A stretch of 64,000 bases of DNA from Pseudomonadota bacterium (lineage in GTDB: Bacteria; Desulfobacterota; Desulfobulbia; Desulfobulbales; Desulfocapsaceae): contig JAHIUA010000024.1 in NCBI GenBank assembly GCA_018817385.1, positions 1 to 64,000 of the forward strand, in the 5' to 3' direction. Positions 37,167 through 46,898 of the stretch are shown here, one piece after another. Made by a program: the position numbers and the translations under genes. The notes beneath the pieces were generated by a model. The model ran no database searches. It worked only from the letters and a program-made list of their open reading frames with translations, and had not been told where the DNA came from. The first letter of the stretch is position 1. Each line of letters opens with the position of its first letter.

Positions 37167-37901
37167 CTATTGATGAATTATTTCCGTTCCTTCAGGCGGG
37201 GTGAAGGAGAAAAGATGTTGCATCAGGGCGGTATCGTCAGGAGAAAGGGTGTTGACCTTGATATTGCTGAAGTTGAGGACGGTCAGGGTGTCGAAATGAT
37301 CAAGGATTTCTATGCGCCGAATCAGGGAGTCGTCTGTGATCCAGAGCTGGATGGAGGCCACTTGAGACTGGCTTGATTTGGGGGTCAGTTTGACAATTGC
37401 TGACTGCTCTTGGGCCTCTTGGACATCATTTAAATCCTCTTCTGATGCCAGGATGTTGAAGTCCTGAAGCAGGTTCCCTGATCCTGTGAAAAAAGAGTAG
37501 GTAAGATCCTGTTTTAGAGATTCAGCGGAACTGACAATCATCTGCTTCAGGGTTGCAAAATACATGGAAAAGGTTTCTCCGTCGCTGACCAGGACCTGCA
37601 GGTCAGGATCTGAGTAGTTCCAGCGCATCCTGCCCGCCTGCTTTGCCTTGGTATCATGCTTGCTGCTCTTGACGAAAAATGCCTGGCCGCGTCCTTTCTT
37701 GGGCCGACCACTGAGCTGTCCCCTGGTATCCTGGATAAAATCAAAGCTGAGAGAATGGATTCCATCGTAGCGCATTTGCAGCCTGTTGGCCGTGTCCTGT
37801 GGCGACTCGAATGCTCGTGCAACAAACGGAGTAGTGCTGAGAAGGAGGAACAGGAAAAAAAAGAAGCAGTTGCGGTGTGTTGTTGTCTGAATTGTTTTCA
37901 T
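37167..37901 (-). CDS. lolA: Outer-membrane lipoprotein carrier LolA-like
   Basis: Signal peptide (NCFFFFLFLLLSTTPFVARA), then a LolA-type half-barrel: DTANRLQMRYDGIHSLSFDF, GRMRWNYSDPDLQVLVSDGE, LKQMIVSS. Shuttles lipoproteins across the periplasm. 244 residues is usual. Its ATG overlaps the murI stop (ATGA), so the two are cotranslated. It converges with the regulator gene ending at 37135. Confidence 0.85.
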   Translation of the reverse strand: MKTIQTTTHRNCFFFFLFLLLSTTPFVARAFESPQDTANRLQMRYDGIHSLSFDFIQDTRGQLSGRPKKGRGQAFFVKSSKHDTKAKQAGRMRWNYSDPDLQVLVSDGETFSMYFATLKQMIVSSAESLKQDLTYSFFTGSGNLLQDFNILASEEDLNDVQEAQEQSAIVKLTPKSSQSQVASIQLWITDDSLIRRIEILDHFDTLTVLNFSNIKVNTLSPDDTALMQHLFSFTPPEGTEIIHQ

Positions 37902-38680
37902 GCCAGTGTCAGCTCCATAGGGCGGGAAAAGATCCGTTGAGCCACCTTCATGGCCGTTTCGGTACAGTCGGAAACATAATAGCTGTGCTTCACCTCCTCT
38001 TGTCCCTGTCTGGAAATAAGAGTTGGGTTGTGCAAGAGGAATTCTTTGACGTATTGGGCTGTTTCAATGGAGGAATCAATGAGGGTGACTTGCTTTCCAA
38101 TACGGTGTTGGATCAATTCTTTAAGCAGGGGGTAATGGGTACAGCCAAGAACCAGGGTGTCTATCTGTTTGTCTTTTAACGGATGGAGGTAGCGGCGTAG
38201 AATCATTTTTGTTTCCCGTTTGTTCAGCCAGTTCTCTTCCACCAGGGGGACTAATAGGGGACAGGGTTCTGAGTAAACCTTGAAGCCAGGACGTTCTGCC
38301 GTGATGGTCCTCTGATAGATACCGCTTTTCACTGTGGCCTTGGTGCCGATGACACCGATCCTCCCGTTCTTGCTGCTCGAAATGGCTCGGCTGGCTGCAG
38401 GGGTAACCACTTCAATGATGGGAACCTGAAAGCGTTCTCGCAGGGCCAGGGTGGCAACTGAGGAGGCGGTATTGCAGGCAATGATGATCAGCTCGGCTCC
38501 TTTTCCCAGGAGAAATTCCGTGTTGCGGATGGAATAGTCGGTAATGGTCTTGGGGCTTTTGGGACCATAGGGAGTCCTGGCAATGTCACCGTAGTAGACA
38601 AGTGAGTATTCAGGCAGGAGCTGTTCTATGGCGCGGGCCACTGTCATGCCGCCGATACCTGAATCAAAAATTCCAATCAT
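37898..38680 (-). CDS. murI: Glutamate racemase
   Basis: Makes D-glutamate for peptidoglycan. The catalytic cysteines are visible: IIACNTASSVA and VLGCTHYPLLKELI. Begins IGIFDSGIGGMTVARAI, canonical. 260 residues is the usual length. Weak ribosome-binding site. First gene of the murI-lolA pair. Confidence 0.95.
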   Translation of the reverse strand: MIGIFDSGIGGMTVARAIEQLLPEYSLVYYGDIARTPYGPKSPKTITDYSIRNTEFLLGKGAELIIIACNTASSVATLALRERFQVPIIEVVTPAASRAISSSKNGRIGVIGTKATVKSGIYQRTITAERPGFKVYSEPCPLLVPLVEENWLNKRETKMILRRYLHPLKDKQIDTLVLGCTHYPLLKELIQHRIGKQVTLIDSSIETAQYVKEFLLHNPTLISRQGQEEVKHSYYVSDCTETAMKVAQRIFSRPMELTLA

Positions 38681-38834
38681 GAGAGGGGGGTTATTAAAAG
38701 GGACAGAGGGGCAAGGTCCTGATGTCTTCTTGTCAGAAAAAAGAGGTCGCGTCCGCTGTTGAAGGATGGTAAAGGGTCGATGCAGCTTTCCCAGTTATCT
38801 GGACGAGTGAACAGATAACTGGGAATAGAGATGG

Positions 38835-39308
38835 TTATTTTTTCACCGCTCTTTTTCTCGGTGTTTTCTTGGGGGCAGCATTGGCTTTTTTGCGGGCCTC
38901 AATAGATTTTTTCAGGGCATCGGGAATACCGCGTGCTTTTCCTGATTCTTTTCTTTTTTCTGAAAGTGCTTTTGCGCAAAGAGGCTGGCGTAGAGAAAAA
39001 CCATATTTGATTCTGTATTCTCGTCCTGTAAGTTCATGGGAACGGAGATGTTTTGGTGAGAGCATTTTAAATTCTTCACCACATTCCAGGCAGATGATCT
39101 TGTTCTTTAAAATTGACTTGTCAGGCGAAATGAAAGGCTTCTTGTTTTCTTCTTCACTGCTTGATTCACCTGATTCCATTTTTTGCAGGTTTTGCAGGGT
39201 AGAAAAAGTTTCCTGTAATGCTGCCTGCATTTCTTCTATTGTTAAGCTTGTTGAATTTCCCTGGGCTTGAACGATTTCTGCCGCCATTTCAACCAGTGAT
39301 TTTGTCAT
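38835..39308 (-). CDS. MucR/Ros-family transcriptional regulator
   Basis: C2H2-like zinc-finger region CLECGEEFKMLSPKHLRSHE, followed by LTGREYRIKYGFSLRQPLCA, the classic MucR C-terminal signature. The tail is Lys/Arg rich (KKTPRKRAVKK), suiting nonspecific DNA contacts. 157 residues. CAGGAG site. A global-type regulator; targets unknown. Confidence 0.93.
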   Translation of the reverse strand: MTKSLVEMAAEIVQAQGNSTSLTIEEMQAALQETFSTLQNLQKMESGESSSEEENKKPFISPDKSILKNKIICLECGEEFKMLSPKHLRSHELTGREYRIKYGFSLRQPLCAKALSEKRKESGKARGIPDALKKSIEARKKANAAPKKTPRKRAVKK

Positions 39309-39763
39309 TATATTCTCCTGAGGATTTATATTTTTTTCAAATGATCAATAGGGGTATAAAGAGGATAGTATACAGACAGGAATAAAAGTCAAGTGATGAC
39401 TGCCGATTTCTTGTGAAGTAAATCTGTCTTTACCCGGTTTGTCAGGAGTGAAGAGGGAGTTGACAGACCGAATCTTGAGCATTACATTAAGGGTGTTTCT
39501 GATGCCAGTGTGTTACCCCAGACAGGGCGTTTCTGTCTGTTGACTGGAATCGGTAGATGGTTTTAAGGTAACGAGTCAGGTAATGACCAGTAGTTGGCAA
39601 AAAAAAAACGGCTCTGTAACTGGTTAGCAGTGGTGTATATCCGTTCAGTCAGGACTTCGAAGCATGCGAGTGCTGTTCGAAAAGAACTCAATGGACGAAT
39701 ATGGAATGCTGCTGAAGAGTTATATTTAATTAAGACGTATCTGTAAATGTGATGGAGTGAAAA
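39309..39763. other. Intergenic region with MITE-like repeat
   Basis: 455 bp of divergent upstream sequence between mucR and fmdB. The repeat at 39569-39723 lies only 40 bp upstream of the fmdB start, so it may carry or displace that gene's promoter. Confidence 0.5.
39569..39723 (+). repeat. MITE-like repeat, copy 4
   Basis: Starts GTAACGAGTC, contains CCGTTCAGTCAGGACTTCGA and ends GAAGAGTTAT. Same orientation as the 20574 copy, 155 bp, with an expanded A-run (39601-39608). Confidence 0.75.
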
Positions 39764-40036
39764 ATGCCTGTTTACGAGTATGAGTGTCTAGAATGTGAAA
39801 CTGTGTTTGAGGTGCAGCAACGAATGGCTGATGACCCCTTGTCCAAGTGTCCTGAATGTGAGGGCGCTGTTAAAAAAATAATGTCCAGGAGTTCTTTTCA
39901 GCTCAAGGGTGGTGGTTGGTATGCAGACGGCTATTCTTCGAGCAAAGTGGCAGCAGGTAATGCGGCCAGTACGTCTCCTCCTCCCTGCAAATCTGCAGAC
40001 AGCTGTTCTTCCTGTCCAGCTGCTACCACAACTTGA
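39764..40036 (+). CDS. FmdB-family zinc-ribbon protein
   Basis: 90 residues with two CxxC pairs (CLECETVFEV and CPECEGAVKKIM) and the canonical start MPVYEYECLECE. A Cys/Ser-rich tail follows (CKSADSCSSCPA). Small regulatory zinc-ribbon, function poorly known. GGAG site. Confidence 0.93.
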   Translation: MPVYEYECLECETVFEVQQRMADDPLSKCPECEGAVKKIMSRSSFQLKGGGWYADGYSSSKVAAGNAASTSPPPCKSADSCSSCPAATTT

Positions 40037-40085
40037 TCGTATAGCTATCGCTCATCCGGGAAGGACCTTTTTGTCCAGGTCATTT

Positions 40086-40150
40086 GGTATGTGAGAGATT
40101 TTATCATCAGAGTCTCTCGTAGATACCTGTGGTGAAATCTTTCACATACC
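40086..40150. terminator. Long hairpin between convergent genes
   Basis: GGTATGTGAGAGATTT (40086-40101) pairs with AAATCTTTCACATACC (40135-40150) with one mismatch. On the plus strand TTGATTTT follows. Likely terminates fmdB and possibly the opposing regulator gene ending at 40171. Confidence 0.6.
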
Positions 40151-40170
40151 TTGATTTTAAAGGCAACATC

Positions 40171-41613
40171 TCATTTCTGGAGAGATATTGGTTGTTCTCT
40201 GAATTGATTCCCATCAATGGTATGCCGGTGCATTATTTTCTGCAGGGCGGCCCTGCTGAGGTGTGACAACCGTGCTGCCAGTGAGACATTGCCATTGCTC
40301 TTTCTGAGTAGTGTAGAGATATACTGGCGAGTAAAGGAATCAAGACAATTGTTTTTTGCTTCCTTATAGGGGAGAATCTCCGCATCTGTCTCCTGTCTTA
40401 AACCGATACCAGGATTCGGTACTGATGATTCTATCATGAGGTGCTGGCTATCAATGACAGGATCAGGGCAGAACAGAACGGCACGGCGGATAACATTCTG
40501 CAGTTCTCTGATGTTGCCTGGCCAAGTGTGCTTGCAAAGTGTCTCAAGTGCCCTCTTAGAGAATCCTTTTTTGCTGCTGTTTAATTCCTTGCGGGCCTTT
40601 TTAAGAAAGTGGTTGGCCAGCAGAGGAATATCTTCTCTGATCTCGAAAAGAGAGGGCATACGCAGGGTGAGGACCTCTAAGCGATAAAAAAGATCTTCCC
40701 TGAATTTGCCTTCATTAATTTTACTCTCCAGATCAGCATTGGTTGAGGCAATAATGCGGACATCAATTTTACTTGAGGTGTCTGCCCCAAGTTGTTTTAT
40801 CTCCTGCTCCTGCAGCACCCTGAGCAACTTTGTCTGTACGTTGACTGGGATATCCCCGATTTCATCTAAACAGATGGTGCCGCCATTCGCCTGGAAGAAC
40901 AGTCCGGCATGGTCCCTGACTGCTCCGGTAAAGGCCCCTTTACGGTAGCCAAACAGCTCTGACTCCAACAGGTGTTCCGGAATCGCCGGGCAGTTGACCA
41001 TGGTAAAGGGTTTTCGTGATCGTTTGCTCAAGGCATGGACAGCCTTGGCGCAGAGTTCTTTGCCTGTTCCGGAAGCTCCACGGATTAAAACAGTATACTC
41101 GCTGTTTGCTGATGTCTGGATGGTCCTGTAAAGTCGCTGCATGGCTGGACTCTGACCGACAAAGTCAGTGACGGGTTCTCCTGAACCTATCCTACTGCGT
41201 AATTTTTTATTTTCATTGAGCAGGTGGCTGCGTTCCAGACCTTTTGTCAGTGTTCTGGTCAGGCTATCGAGTTCCAGGGGTTTGGTCACAAAATCCCATG
41301 CCCCACGGCGAATGGCATCCACAGCCAGCTCTATTGTTCCATAGCCGGTCATTATGATAACGGTCAGTTCCGGGTTTATGTTGTGGATGCGGTCTAGGAC
41401 CTCCAGTCCATTCATTTCCCCCATCATAATATCCATTAACACCAGGGAAATATCCTCTTTTGTCACTATATCCAGTGCTTCTCGACCGCTGGCAGATGTC
41501 AATACTGTCAGGTGTGGAAGTCGTTTTGAAAAGCTTCTTTTCAGGCCGGTGAGGAGGTCCGGTTCGTCGTCAACAAGAAGAAGTTGGGGGAGAGGCAAAT
41601 GGGTGTCAGTCAT
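40171..41613 (-). CDS. Sigma54-dependent response regulator
   Basis: Receiver (LLVDDEPDLL, phosphoacceptor in VLMDIMMG, TKPL lysine), AAA+ with Walker A GASGTGKE, intact GAFTGA (YRKGAFTGAVRDHAGLF) and ICLDEIGD, then a Fis-type helix-turn-helix (AARLSHLSRAALQKIM). Partner of the haem-sensor kinase encoded just upstream; the genes overlap by 4 bp (ATGA). 480 residues. Confidence 0.92.
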   Translation of the reverse strand: MTDTHLPLPQLLLVDDEPDLLTGLKRSFSKRLPHLTVLTSASGREALDIVTKEDISLVLMDIMMGEMNGLEVLDRIHNINPELTVIIMTGYGTIELAVDAIRRGAWDFVTKPLELDSLTRTLTKGLERSHLLNENKKLRSRIGSGEPVTDFVGQSPAMQRLYRTIQTSANSEYTVLIRGASGTGKELCAKAVHALSKRSRKPFTMVNCPAIPEHLLESELFGYRKGAFTGAVRDHAGLFFQANGGTICLDEIGDIPVNVQTKLLRVLQEQEIKQLGADTSSKIDVRIIASTNADLESKINEGKFREDLFYRLEVLTLRMPSLFEIREDIPLLANHFLKKARKELNSSKKGFSKRALETLCKHTWPGNIRELQNVIRRAVLFCPDPVIDSQHLMIESSVPNPGIGLRQETDAEILPYKEAKNNCLDSFTRQYISTLLRKSNGNVSLAARLSHLSRAALQKIMHRHTIDGNQFREQPISLQK

Positions 41614-44150
41614 CGGGTACGTTCTCCTGTGCTTACAGGCAGGGTAACAGTAAATCGTACTCCATTTCCTGGAGTGGATTGAACCTTGATTGTTCCATCA
41701 TGCTCACGAACAATGCCGTAGCTGACTGAGAGTCCTAGTCCTGTTCCCTGTCCCTGCTCTTTGGTACTGAAAAAGGGATCGAAAATTTTGTTGATTATCT
41801 CTTTCCCGATTCCCGGTCCGTCATCCTTGATCTCTATGATAATAGTGCTGTTCTCTGTTCTGGTGCTGATGAAGATATTTCCGCTGTGTTCAATTGCCTG
41901 TTCTGCATTCATGATCAGGTTGAGAAAGACCTGTTGCATGCGTCGGCTATCCATGAAACAAGTCGGGAGCGTCTTGTCCAAGTCGCAGACCAGGTTGATT
42001 TGTTTCTTCAGAAACTGTTGGCGAACCATGGTGAGGACATCTTCGATGGTATCATTGATCGATGCCTCCTGCTTGTCTATTCGGGAGTCTCTACTCCGGG
42101 AAAAATCAAGCAGGTCTGCGACAATACGGCGACAGTTTTCTGCATGGCGTTCAATGGTCGTGATGTCTGCAATGATCTCTTCATTGTCTCTGTTGTTTTC
42201 TTTGATAATGTCTGTGTAACAGAGAATGACGCCCAGGGGGTTGTTGATTTCATGGGCCACTCCGGCAGCCAACTGGCCGACGGCAACAAGTCTTTCGGTC
42301 TGTTGGATCCGACGCTCTGTTTCTTTTAGCGTGGTGACATCTTTAGCAAAACCGATAATGGCACGAACAGAATCGTCATTGTTGAGAATTGGATAGAAGT
42401 AGACATCAAAAATTGAACCGTTATCCAGTTGGATCTCTTCTGTGTGTGGCTTTTTTGCCGAGAGGTCAACTTCTCGTACCCGGCTGCTGAAAAGACATTG
42501 ATGGGGCAGGGAAAGCATATCGACTGTTAGCCCCAGAGCCTCATCGATATGAAGATTATTGCGCAGCAGAAAGGCCTGATTGACCATTTTCAAGGTGCCG
42601 TCCGGAGCCAGGAGAATAAGGGGGTCACTGATGCCATCAAAAACGGACTGGAGAAGTTCGGTACTCTGCCGCAAATTTTGCATATTCTCCAGACTCTCAA
42701 TGGTCATGCCGATTTGCTGACCGATTGAGAGAAGGAGATCCTGTAAGGCCTCGTTTACACCTTCAACGGGGAGTTCGGTCAGAACCATTATGCCCTGCAG
42801 CTGGTTGCGACAGCAAAGGGGGATGCGGATATTGAGGTTGGTATCATTTTCTGAGACGGAGAGCTTCAGGTGACTGCAACTGCTTTTATGTGCATTCGGA
42901 AGGGGGCCACAAAGCTTGGTTGTGCAGGTGAACTCAGGTTCAATAGCGTCGGAGAGCATAGGGGCTTGCTTTGAACATTGAAGAACAAAACCATCAATTT
43001 TGTCATTATAGAGATAAATTCCTCCTCCGTTTGCCGGAATAACCTGGAGAACTTCGTTGAGCACCTGGTGGAGGATGGTCTGCAGGGTGTCTGTTCGGGT
43101 GATAAGGCTAGTCAGCGTTGTGTGGAGTGTCAGTTCTCTGTTTCTTTTCTTCACCTGGGCCTGGAGCTGGTTTTCTGAGCGTTTCAGTGCTTCTGTCCGT
43201 TCAGCGACCATGACTTCCAGGTTGTCGGCATAGCCGACAAGTTGTGAGCGGTTATCTTGGAGTTTCCTTATCAGGGTTCTGGCACTGTGAAACAGCTCTT
43301 CGAGTTCTTCTCTGTGCCCTTTGAATTCTTTCGGTAATGGTGTTGCGCCGCTGTCATCCATACTGGTACGAAATAAGGTCACCAGGTCGCGTAGGTTAGT
43401 GATGATCAGTTGATGAAAAAAGAGCCAGATCGTGCCATAGAGGAGCAGGGCCAGGATCAGGACTATGCCGAACATTCGAAAAGAGGTCTGCCTGATTTGA
43501 GCAAGGCTTACTTCCAGGGGGATGGAGATGGAAAAAAGGCCTGCGATCTCATTTGCCTGTCGATAGAAACCTTGAGTCTGTCCATATGATTCACTGATGG
43601 TGGCTGGCGCTTCATCAGGACTTCCATGGCAGTGCAGGCAGGAGTCCGTGAAAGTCACTGGACGATACAGGGTGTAATAGGGGACAGAGGCAACCTGTGT
43701 CATGCCGTGCCATTCGTCTGAATGGGGATTTCTCCGAAAATAGTCTATCATTTTTTGTTCCTCCACGTTTGCCTCAAAACCTGGATTCCTGGCACCGAGG
43801 GCCACGCGTCGGTACTTGAAGGAGGGAACTTTTTCTTTGAAGCGATCCATGATGATTCGAGTGATATAAGAGGTTGACATCGCTTCGATAACAAAGTGGT
43901 CATCGCCAAATTCTTCATACATGCGTGGCCGTAGTACCTCTCGGATATACTCTCGGGTCGACTCCAGACCGGCCATGACCAGTTCGGTCTGTCTGAGGGC
44001 CTCTTCTTCCAATAGATTTTTTTGAAAATGATAGATAATGGTCGCTGTGAAGAGGCAGAAGCAGAAGAGGATGACCCCTAAACCAACCTGAAACCGTATT
44101 TTGAGGTTGTGTTGATCTTTGTTGGCAAGGTCCCGGATAATATCTTTCAT
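41610..44150 (-). CDS. Haem-c sensor histidine kinase (Tll0287-like domain, GAF, PAS)
   Basis: Start at ATG 44150 (GGAGTTTC upstream; the frame is open to 44255). Two membrane segments flank a periplasmic Tll0287-like (DUF3365) domain with a c-type haem motif CLHCH, so it probably senses redox state or a ligand through haem. Then HAMP-like and coiled-coil segments, GAF (about residues 340-500), PAS, HisKA (GVAHEINNPLGV) and ATPase (NLIMNAEQAI, GTGLGLSV). 846 residues. It shares its sensor with the kinase-like protein at 50629. Confidence 0.9.
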   Translation of the reverse strand: MKDIIRDLANKDQHNLKIRFQVGLGVILFCFCLFTATIIYHFQKNLLEEEALRQTELVMAGLESTREYIREVLRPRMYEEFGDDHFVIEAMSTSYITRIIMDRFKEKVPSFKYRRVALGARNPGFEANVEEQKMIDYFRRNPHSDEWHGMTQVASVPYYTLYRPVTFTDSCLHCHGSPDEAPATISESYGQTQGFYRQANEIAGLFSISIPLEVSLAQIRQTSFRMFGIVLILALLLYGTIWLFFHQLIITNLRDLVTLFRTSMDDSGATPLPKEFKGHREELEELFHSARTLIRKLQDNRSQLVGYADNLEVMVAERTEALKRSENQLQAQVKKRNRELTLHTTLTSLITRTDTLQTILHQVLNEVLQVIPANGGGIYLYNDKIDGFVLQCSKQAPMLSDAIEPEFTCTTKLCGPLPNAHKSSCSHLKLSVSENDTNLNIRIPLCCRNQLQGIMVLTELPVEGVNEALQDLLLSIGQQIGMTIESLENMQNLRQSTELLQSVFDGISDPLILLAPDGTLKMVNQAFLLRNNLHIDEALGLTVDMLSLPHQCLFSSRVREVDLSAKKPHTEEIQLDNGSIFDVYFYPILNNDDSVRAIIGFAKDVTTLKETERRIQQTERLVAVGQLAAGVAHEINNPLGVILCYTDIIKENNRDNEEIIADITTIERHAENCRRIVADLLDFSRSRDSRIDKQEASINDTIEDVLTMVRQQFLKKQINLVCDLDKTLPTCFMDSRRMQQVFLNLIMNAEQAIEHSGNIFISTRTENSTIIIEIKDDGPGIGKEIINKIFDPFFSTKEQGQGTGLGLSVSYGIVREHDGTIKVQSTPGNGVRFTVTLPVSTGERTR

Positions 44151-44401
44151 AAAAGAAACTCCATAACATTGTTTCCCAATCAGTTGCAGTGCATTCACAA
44201 GTATACACTTTATGTATGCATGTGCAAACTCGCGGAGGCACTTTGTCGCGGCCATATCGATGGGTTTTCGGGGGTCAAAATTGGATAGTGTTTTCGTGTC
44301 AACAGGTTACTGGTACAGGGGGTTTTTGTTTCAGTCAGGAACGGTATTTGCTTGTTTATGGAAAATACCTACCACATATAAACCTTATTCCGGAGTCTGT
44401 A

Positions 44402-44635
44402 ATGAAGCGAACGCTTATTGCCCCCATGGGAGTCTTGCTTGGCCTGATTGGAAGCGTTGCCCTGATGGCTTTTTCTGATGTCTTTACTCCGCTCATTCAA
44501 TTTATCCATAGTGGGGTCATTAGCCCACTGCAGGCTGGTGCCTGCATTGTTTTTAGTGTAGCAGGATTTGCGGCCTGCTACTTCCTTTTGAGTCTCCTCT
44601 GTAGCTATTTTGTGCCACGTATGATCACAAATTAA
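44402..44635 (+). CDS. Small two-helix membrane protein, 77 aa
   Basis: Start at ATG 44402, preceded by CCGGAG. Two hydrophobic segments (VLLGLIGSVALMAF and AGACIVFSVAGFAACYFLLS) and little else. Function unknown. 99 bp upstream of the sulfate-exporter-type gene, same strand. Confidence 0.55.
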   Translation: MKRTLIAPMGVLLGLIGSVALMAFSDVFTPLIQFIHSGVISPLQAGACIVFSVAGFAACYFLLSLLCSYFVPRMITN

Positions 44636-44734
44636 GGTGGCAGCGGAGCTCTTTCACAAACAACGAAAATGGAGGGGGATGACAGGCCAAGAGTGAAGTG
44701 AAAACAGTAAGATAAACTAGTTGGGGGGCTCTCT

Positions 44735-46363
44735 ATGTCACGAGTAAAAGACCATGTACCTGTCCTGCTCATGGGCGGGCTTTTAATTGTTTATGGACTC
44801 ATTGTTCAGACAGGAATCCTGTTGCCGATGATGAAATATCTACAGACCCATAAATCTATGGATCTACAGATGACCTTAACCTTAATTGTTGGAGGTATTG
44901 CCATTGCTGGTGCCCTGGTCAACTCGGTCAAGGAGCCTGGCAATTCTATTATTGATAGGTTTTTTCTGCAACCGCTTGGCGGAATCGTTTTGATCCTGGT
45001 TATGGCCATGGCAATCCGCTGGTATCTGGAACCACTGGTCGAAATCATGAGTGAAGCGCTGCAGCCGTTATTGGGATTTGGCATCTATAAGGTCCTTAAT
45101 CTTAACTATGTTGTTCTGGGAATTCTGGCCGGCGTGCTGTTGACCAACACCTGGGGAATTCCAAAATTTGCTGAAGCCGGAGTCAAGTGTGCCCGTTTTG
45201 TCCTGAAGATGGGAGTTATCATGCTTGGTGCTCGTTACTCTTTTGCTGAACTGGCTAAGCTCGGTGTCTATTCCGTCTGGTTAGTTGGTTTTTTTGTTCT
45301 CGGCACTGTTTTCCTGGTGCTCTGGCTGGGAAATCTTTTTAAACAACCTAAGTCGATGACCGGAGTCCTTTCTGCAGGCATGGGAGTCTGTGGTGTTTCA
45401 GCTACTGTTGCAGTGGCACCCGTGGTAAAGGCCAAGAGTGCGGAAATGGCCTACACCATTGGGACAATCCTTTCCTTTGGTATCATCTGTATGTTTGTCT
45501 TTCCTACCATTGGTCATATGGCGGGTATGAATCCTGTCCAGTTCGGGGCCTGGGCCGGGACCGGTATCCTCAATTCCGCGCAAGTGGCGGCAGCCGCGCT
45601 TGCCTTTAATGCCGTAGATATCAAAACCCTGAAAGTTGCAGAAATTTTTAATATTACCCGTGTCCTCTTCCTGCCGATCATTGTCTTGGTTCTGGCAACC
45701 TGGTTCGGTAAGGAATCCGGGCATAAGCTCAGTTTTAAGTCTGTGGTCATTGATAAGTTCCCGATTTTTATCCTCGGCTTTTTGCTGCTTTTCGGCATGT
45801 CATCCGCTGGTATGTTTTCACCGCCCAGTCATTACAAGGGCAAGTATATCGATGTATCTTATAACGACCGTACCCAAGTCACCAATGAAGAGTGGGTAAC
45901 TCTGAGTAAGGCCATGGCAGCTGGAGAATTCTCTGCCTTGACTCCTGAGCAACTGGCTGCTGTTAAAAATCTGATAGAGCAGCGCCAGATTGCCGGTAAC
46001 TATGCTGAGCGAAATGACAAAAAGGCGTTTGATAAGGTCGGTCGTGCTCGTATGACTGAGCTGGAAGGCGTGTTGGCAGCTGCTAAAGCGAAAGAATTGA
46101 CACTGTCCAGCGATGTCAAGGGAGCAATCAAGCATGCAATCAAGCAGGTGCATAAAAAATCAAAAACCATCGTTACTCTGACCGACTTCATGATTTGGTT
46201 TTTTGCCTTCGGCCTGATCGGACTGGGCATGCAGATAACCAAAAAGGCGATTACCCAGGCAGGCGGCTGGCCAATCGTCATGGGAGTTATTGCAGGAATC
46301 ACCAAGGCAGCTCTTTCTTTCTTTGTTGTCCTCTGGTTGGTCAAAGATGTTGTCTTGAATTAG
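44735..46363 (+). CDS. YeiH-family putative sulfate/anion exporter
   Basis: Multi-spanning membrane protein of the UPF0324/YeiH family: LGILAGVLLTNTWGIPKFAE, VIMLGARYSFAELAKLG, GVCGVSATVAVAPVVKAKSA and GAWAGTGILNSAQVAAAALA. 542 residues, longer than the usual 350 or so, with an insertion of about 110 polar residues near 365-475 (ISVSYND-like region, then Lys-rich helix). Plausible exporter of sulfate or related anions; substrate not shown. GGGGGG site. Followed 45 bp later by a small membrane protein gene. Confidence 0.85.
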   Translation: MSRVKDHVPVLLMGGLLIVYGLIVQTGILLPMMKYLQTHKSMDLQMTLTLIVGGIAIAGALVNSVKEPGNSIIDRFFLQPLGGIVLILVMAMAIRWYLEPLVEIMSEALQPLLGFGIYKVLNLNYVVLGILAGVLLTNTWGIPKFAEAGVKCARFVLKMGVIMLGARYSFAELAKLGVYSVWLVGFFVLGTVFLVLWLGNLFKQPKSMTGVLSAGMGVCGVSATVAVAPVVKAKSAEMAYTIGTILSFGIICMFVFPTIGHMAGMNPVQFGAWAGTGILNSAQVAAAALAFNAVDIKTLKVAEIFNITRVLFLPIIVLVLATWFGKESGHKLSFKSVVIDKFPIFILGFLLLFGMSSAGMFSPPSHYKGKYIDVSYNDRTQVTNEEWVTLSKAMAAGEFSALTPEQLAAVKNLIEQRQIAGNYAERNDKKAFDKVGRARMTELEGVLAAAKAKELTLSSDVKGAIKHAIKQVHKKSKTIVTLTDFMIWFFAFGLIGLGMQITKKAITQAGGWPIVMGVIAGITKAALSFFVVLWLVKDVVLN

Positions 46364-46408
46364 CTTTGCAAAATGAGAACTTTTTAATATCCGAGCAGGG
46401 AGTTCATT

Positions 46409-46618
46409 ATGAGTGATGAGAAAGAAAAAAAAGTAATCATTGAAACCGGTGATGCCGGCAAAGGGACTTCGGAACTCGCCGAAGGTGCGAATACCGATGA
46501 ACTTGAGGAACGTGCTTTGTCTGTTTTTTCCAGTGAACGCAATGAAGATATTACTGCACTTGTTTTTTGCCTGATCACCACCTTTTTTGTATTACTGTTC
46601 ACCAAGTGGATGGTGTGA
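46409..46618 (+). CDS. Small single-span membrane protein, 69 aa
   Basis: Acidic soluble N-terminal half (TSELAEGANTDELEERA), one C-terminal hydrophobic helix (ALVFCLITTFFVLLFT), ending in KWMV. Not recognised. GGGAG site. Possibly an accessory subunit of the exporter just upstream. Confidence 0.65.
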   Translation: MSDEKEKKVIIETGDAGKGTSELAEGANTDELEERALSVFSSERNEDITALVFCLITTFFVLLFTKWMV

Positions 46619-46631
46619 TAAAGTAGGTATA

Positions 46632-46660
46632 CGGTATGAGGTATGAGGTATGAGGTGTGA
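46632..46660 (+). repeat. Short tandem repeat GGTATGA
   Basis: Three GGTATGA units plus a diverged GGTGTGA directly after the 69-aa gene. Simple tandem array, 7-bp period. Confidence 0.7.
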
Positions 46661-46826
46661 GGGAGGTAGGCACGTCCCATTTGTGTGCGTCTGATGGCAG
46701 TACTCCTGGCGGACACAGATGGGAGGCCCGGTAGAGGGATGCTTGTAGGGTCGGCCTCAGGACTATTTTTAGGCTATAGGGTACCTCCTTCATATTGCAG
46801 GCGATCAGCGACTATGTGCCATTCTG

Positions 46827-46860
46827 CCATGGCCGCCTTATGCATCGGCCATGGTGTTTT
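46827..46860 (+). terminator. Hairpin with T-run upstream of usp
   Basis: CCATGGCCG (46827-46835) and CGGCCATGG (46846-46854) form a perfect stem, followed by TGTTTTTGG. Probable terminator of the exporter transcript. Confidence 0.65.
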
Positions 46861-46898
46861 TGGCTCCGGCCAAAGTGCGTCTTTTGTGAGTATTTCTT

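Noticed and set aside
44806-45084. Antisense frames over the exporter gene
   Set aside because: Typical shadow frames with low-complexity translations, no start signals.
46632-46660. CRISPR-like direct repeats
   Set aside because: Only a 7-bp simple tandem repeat; no spacers or cas genes.
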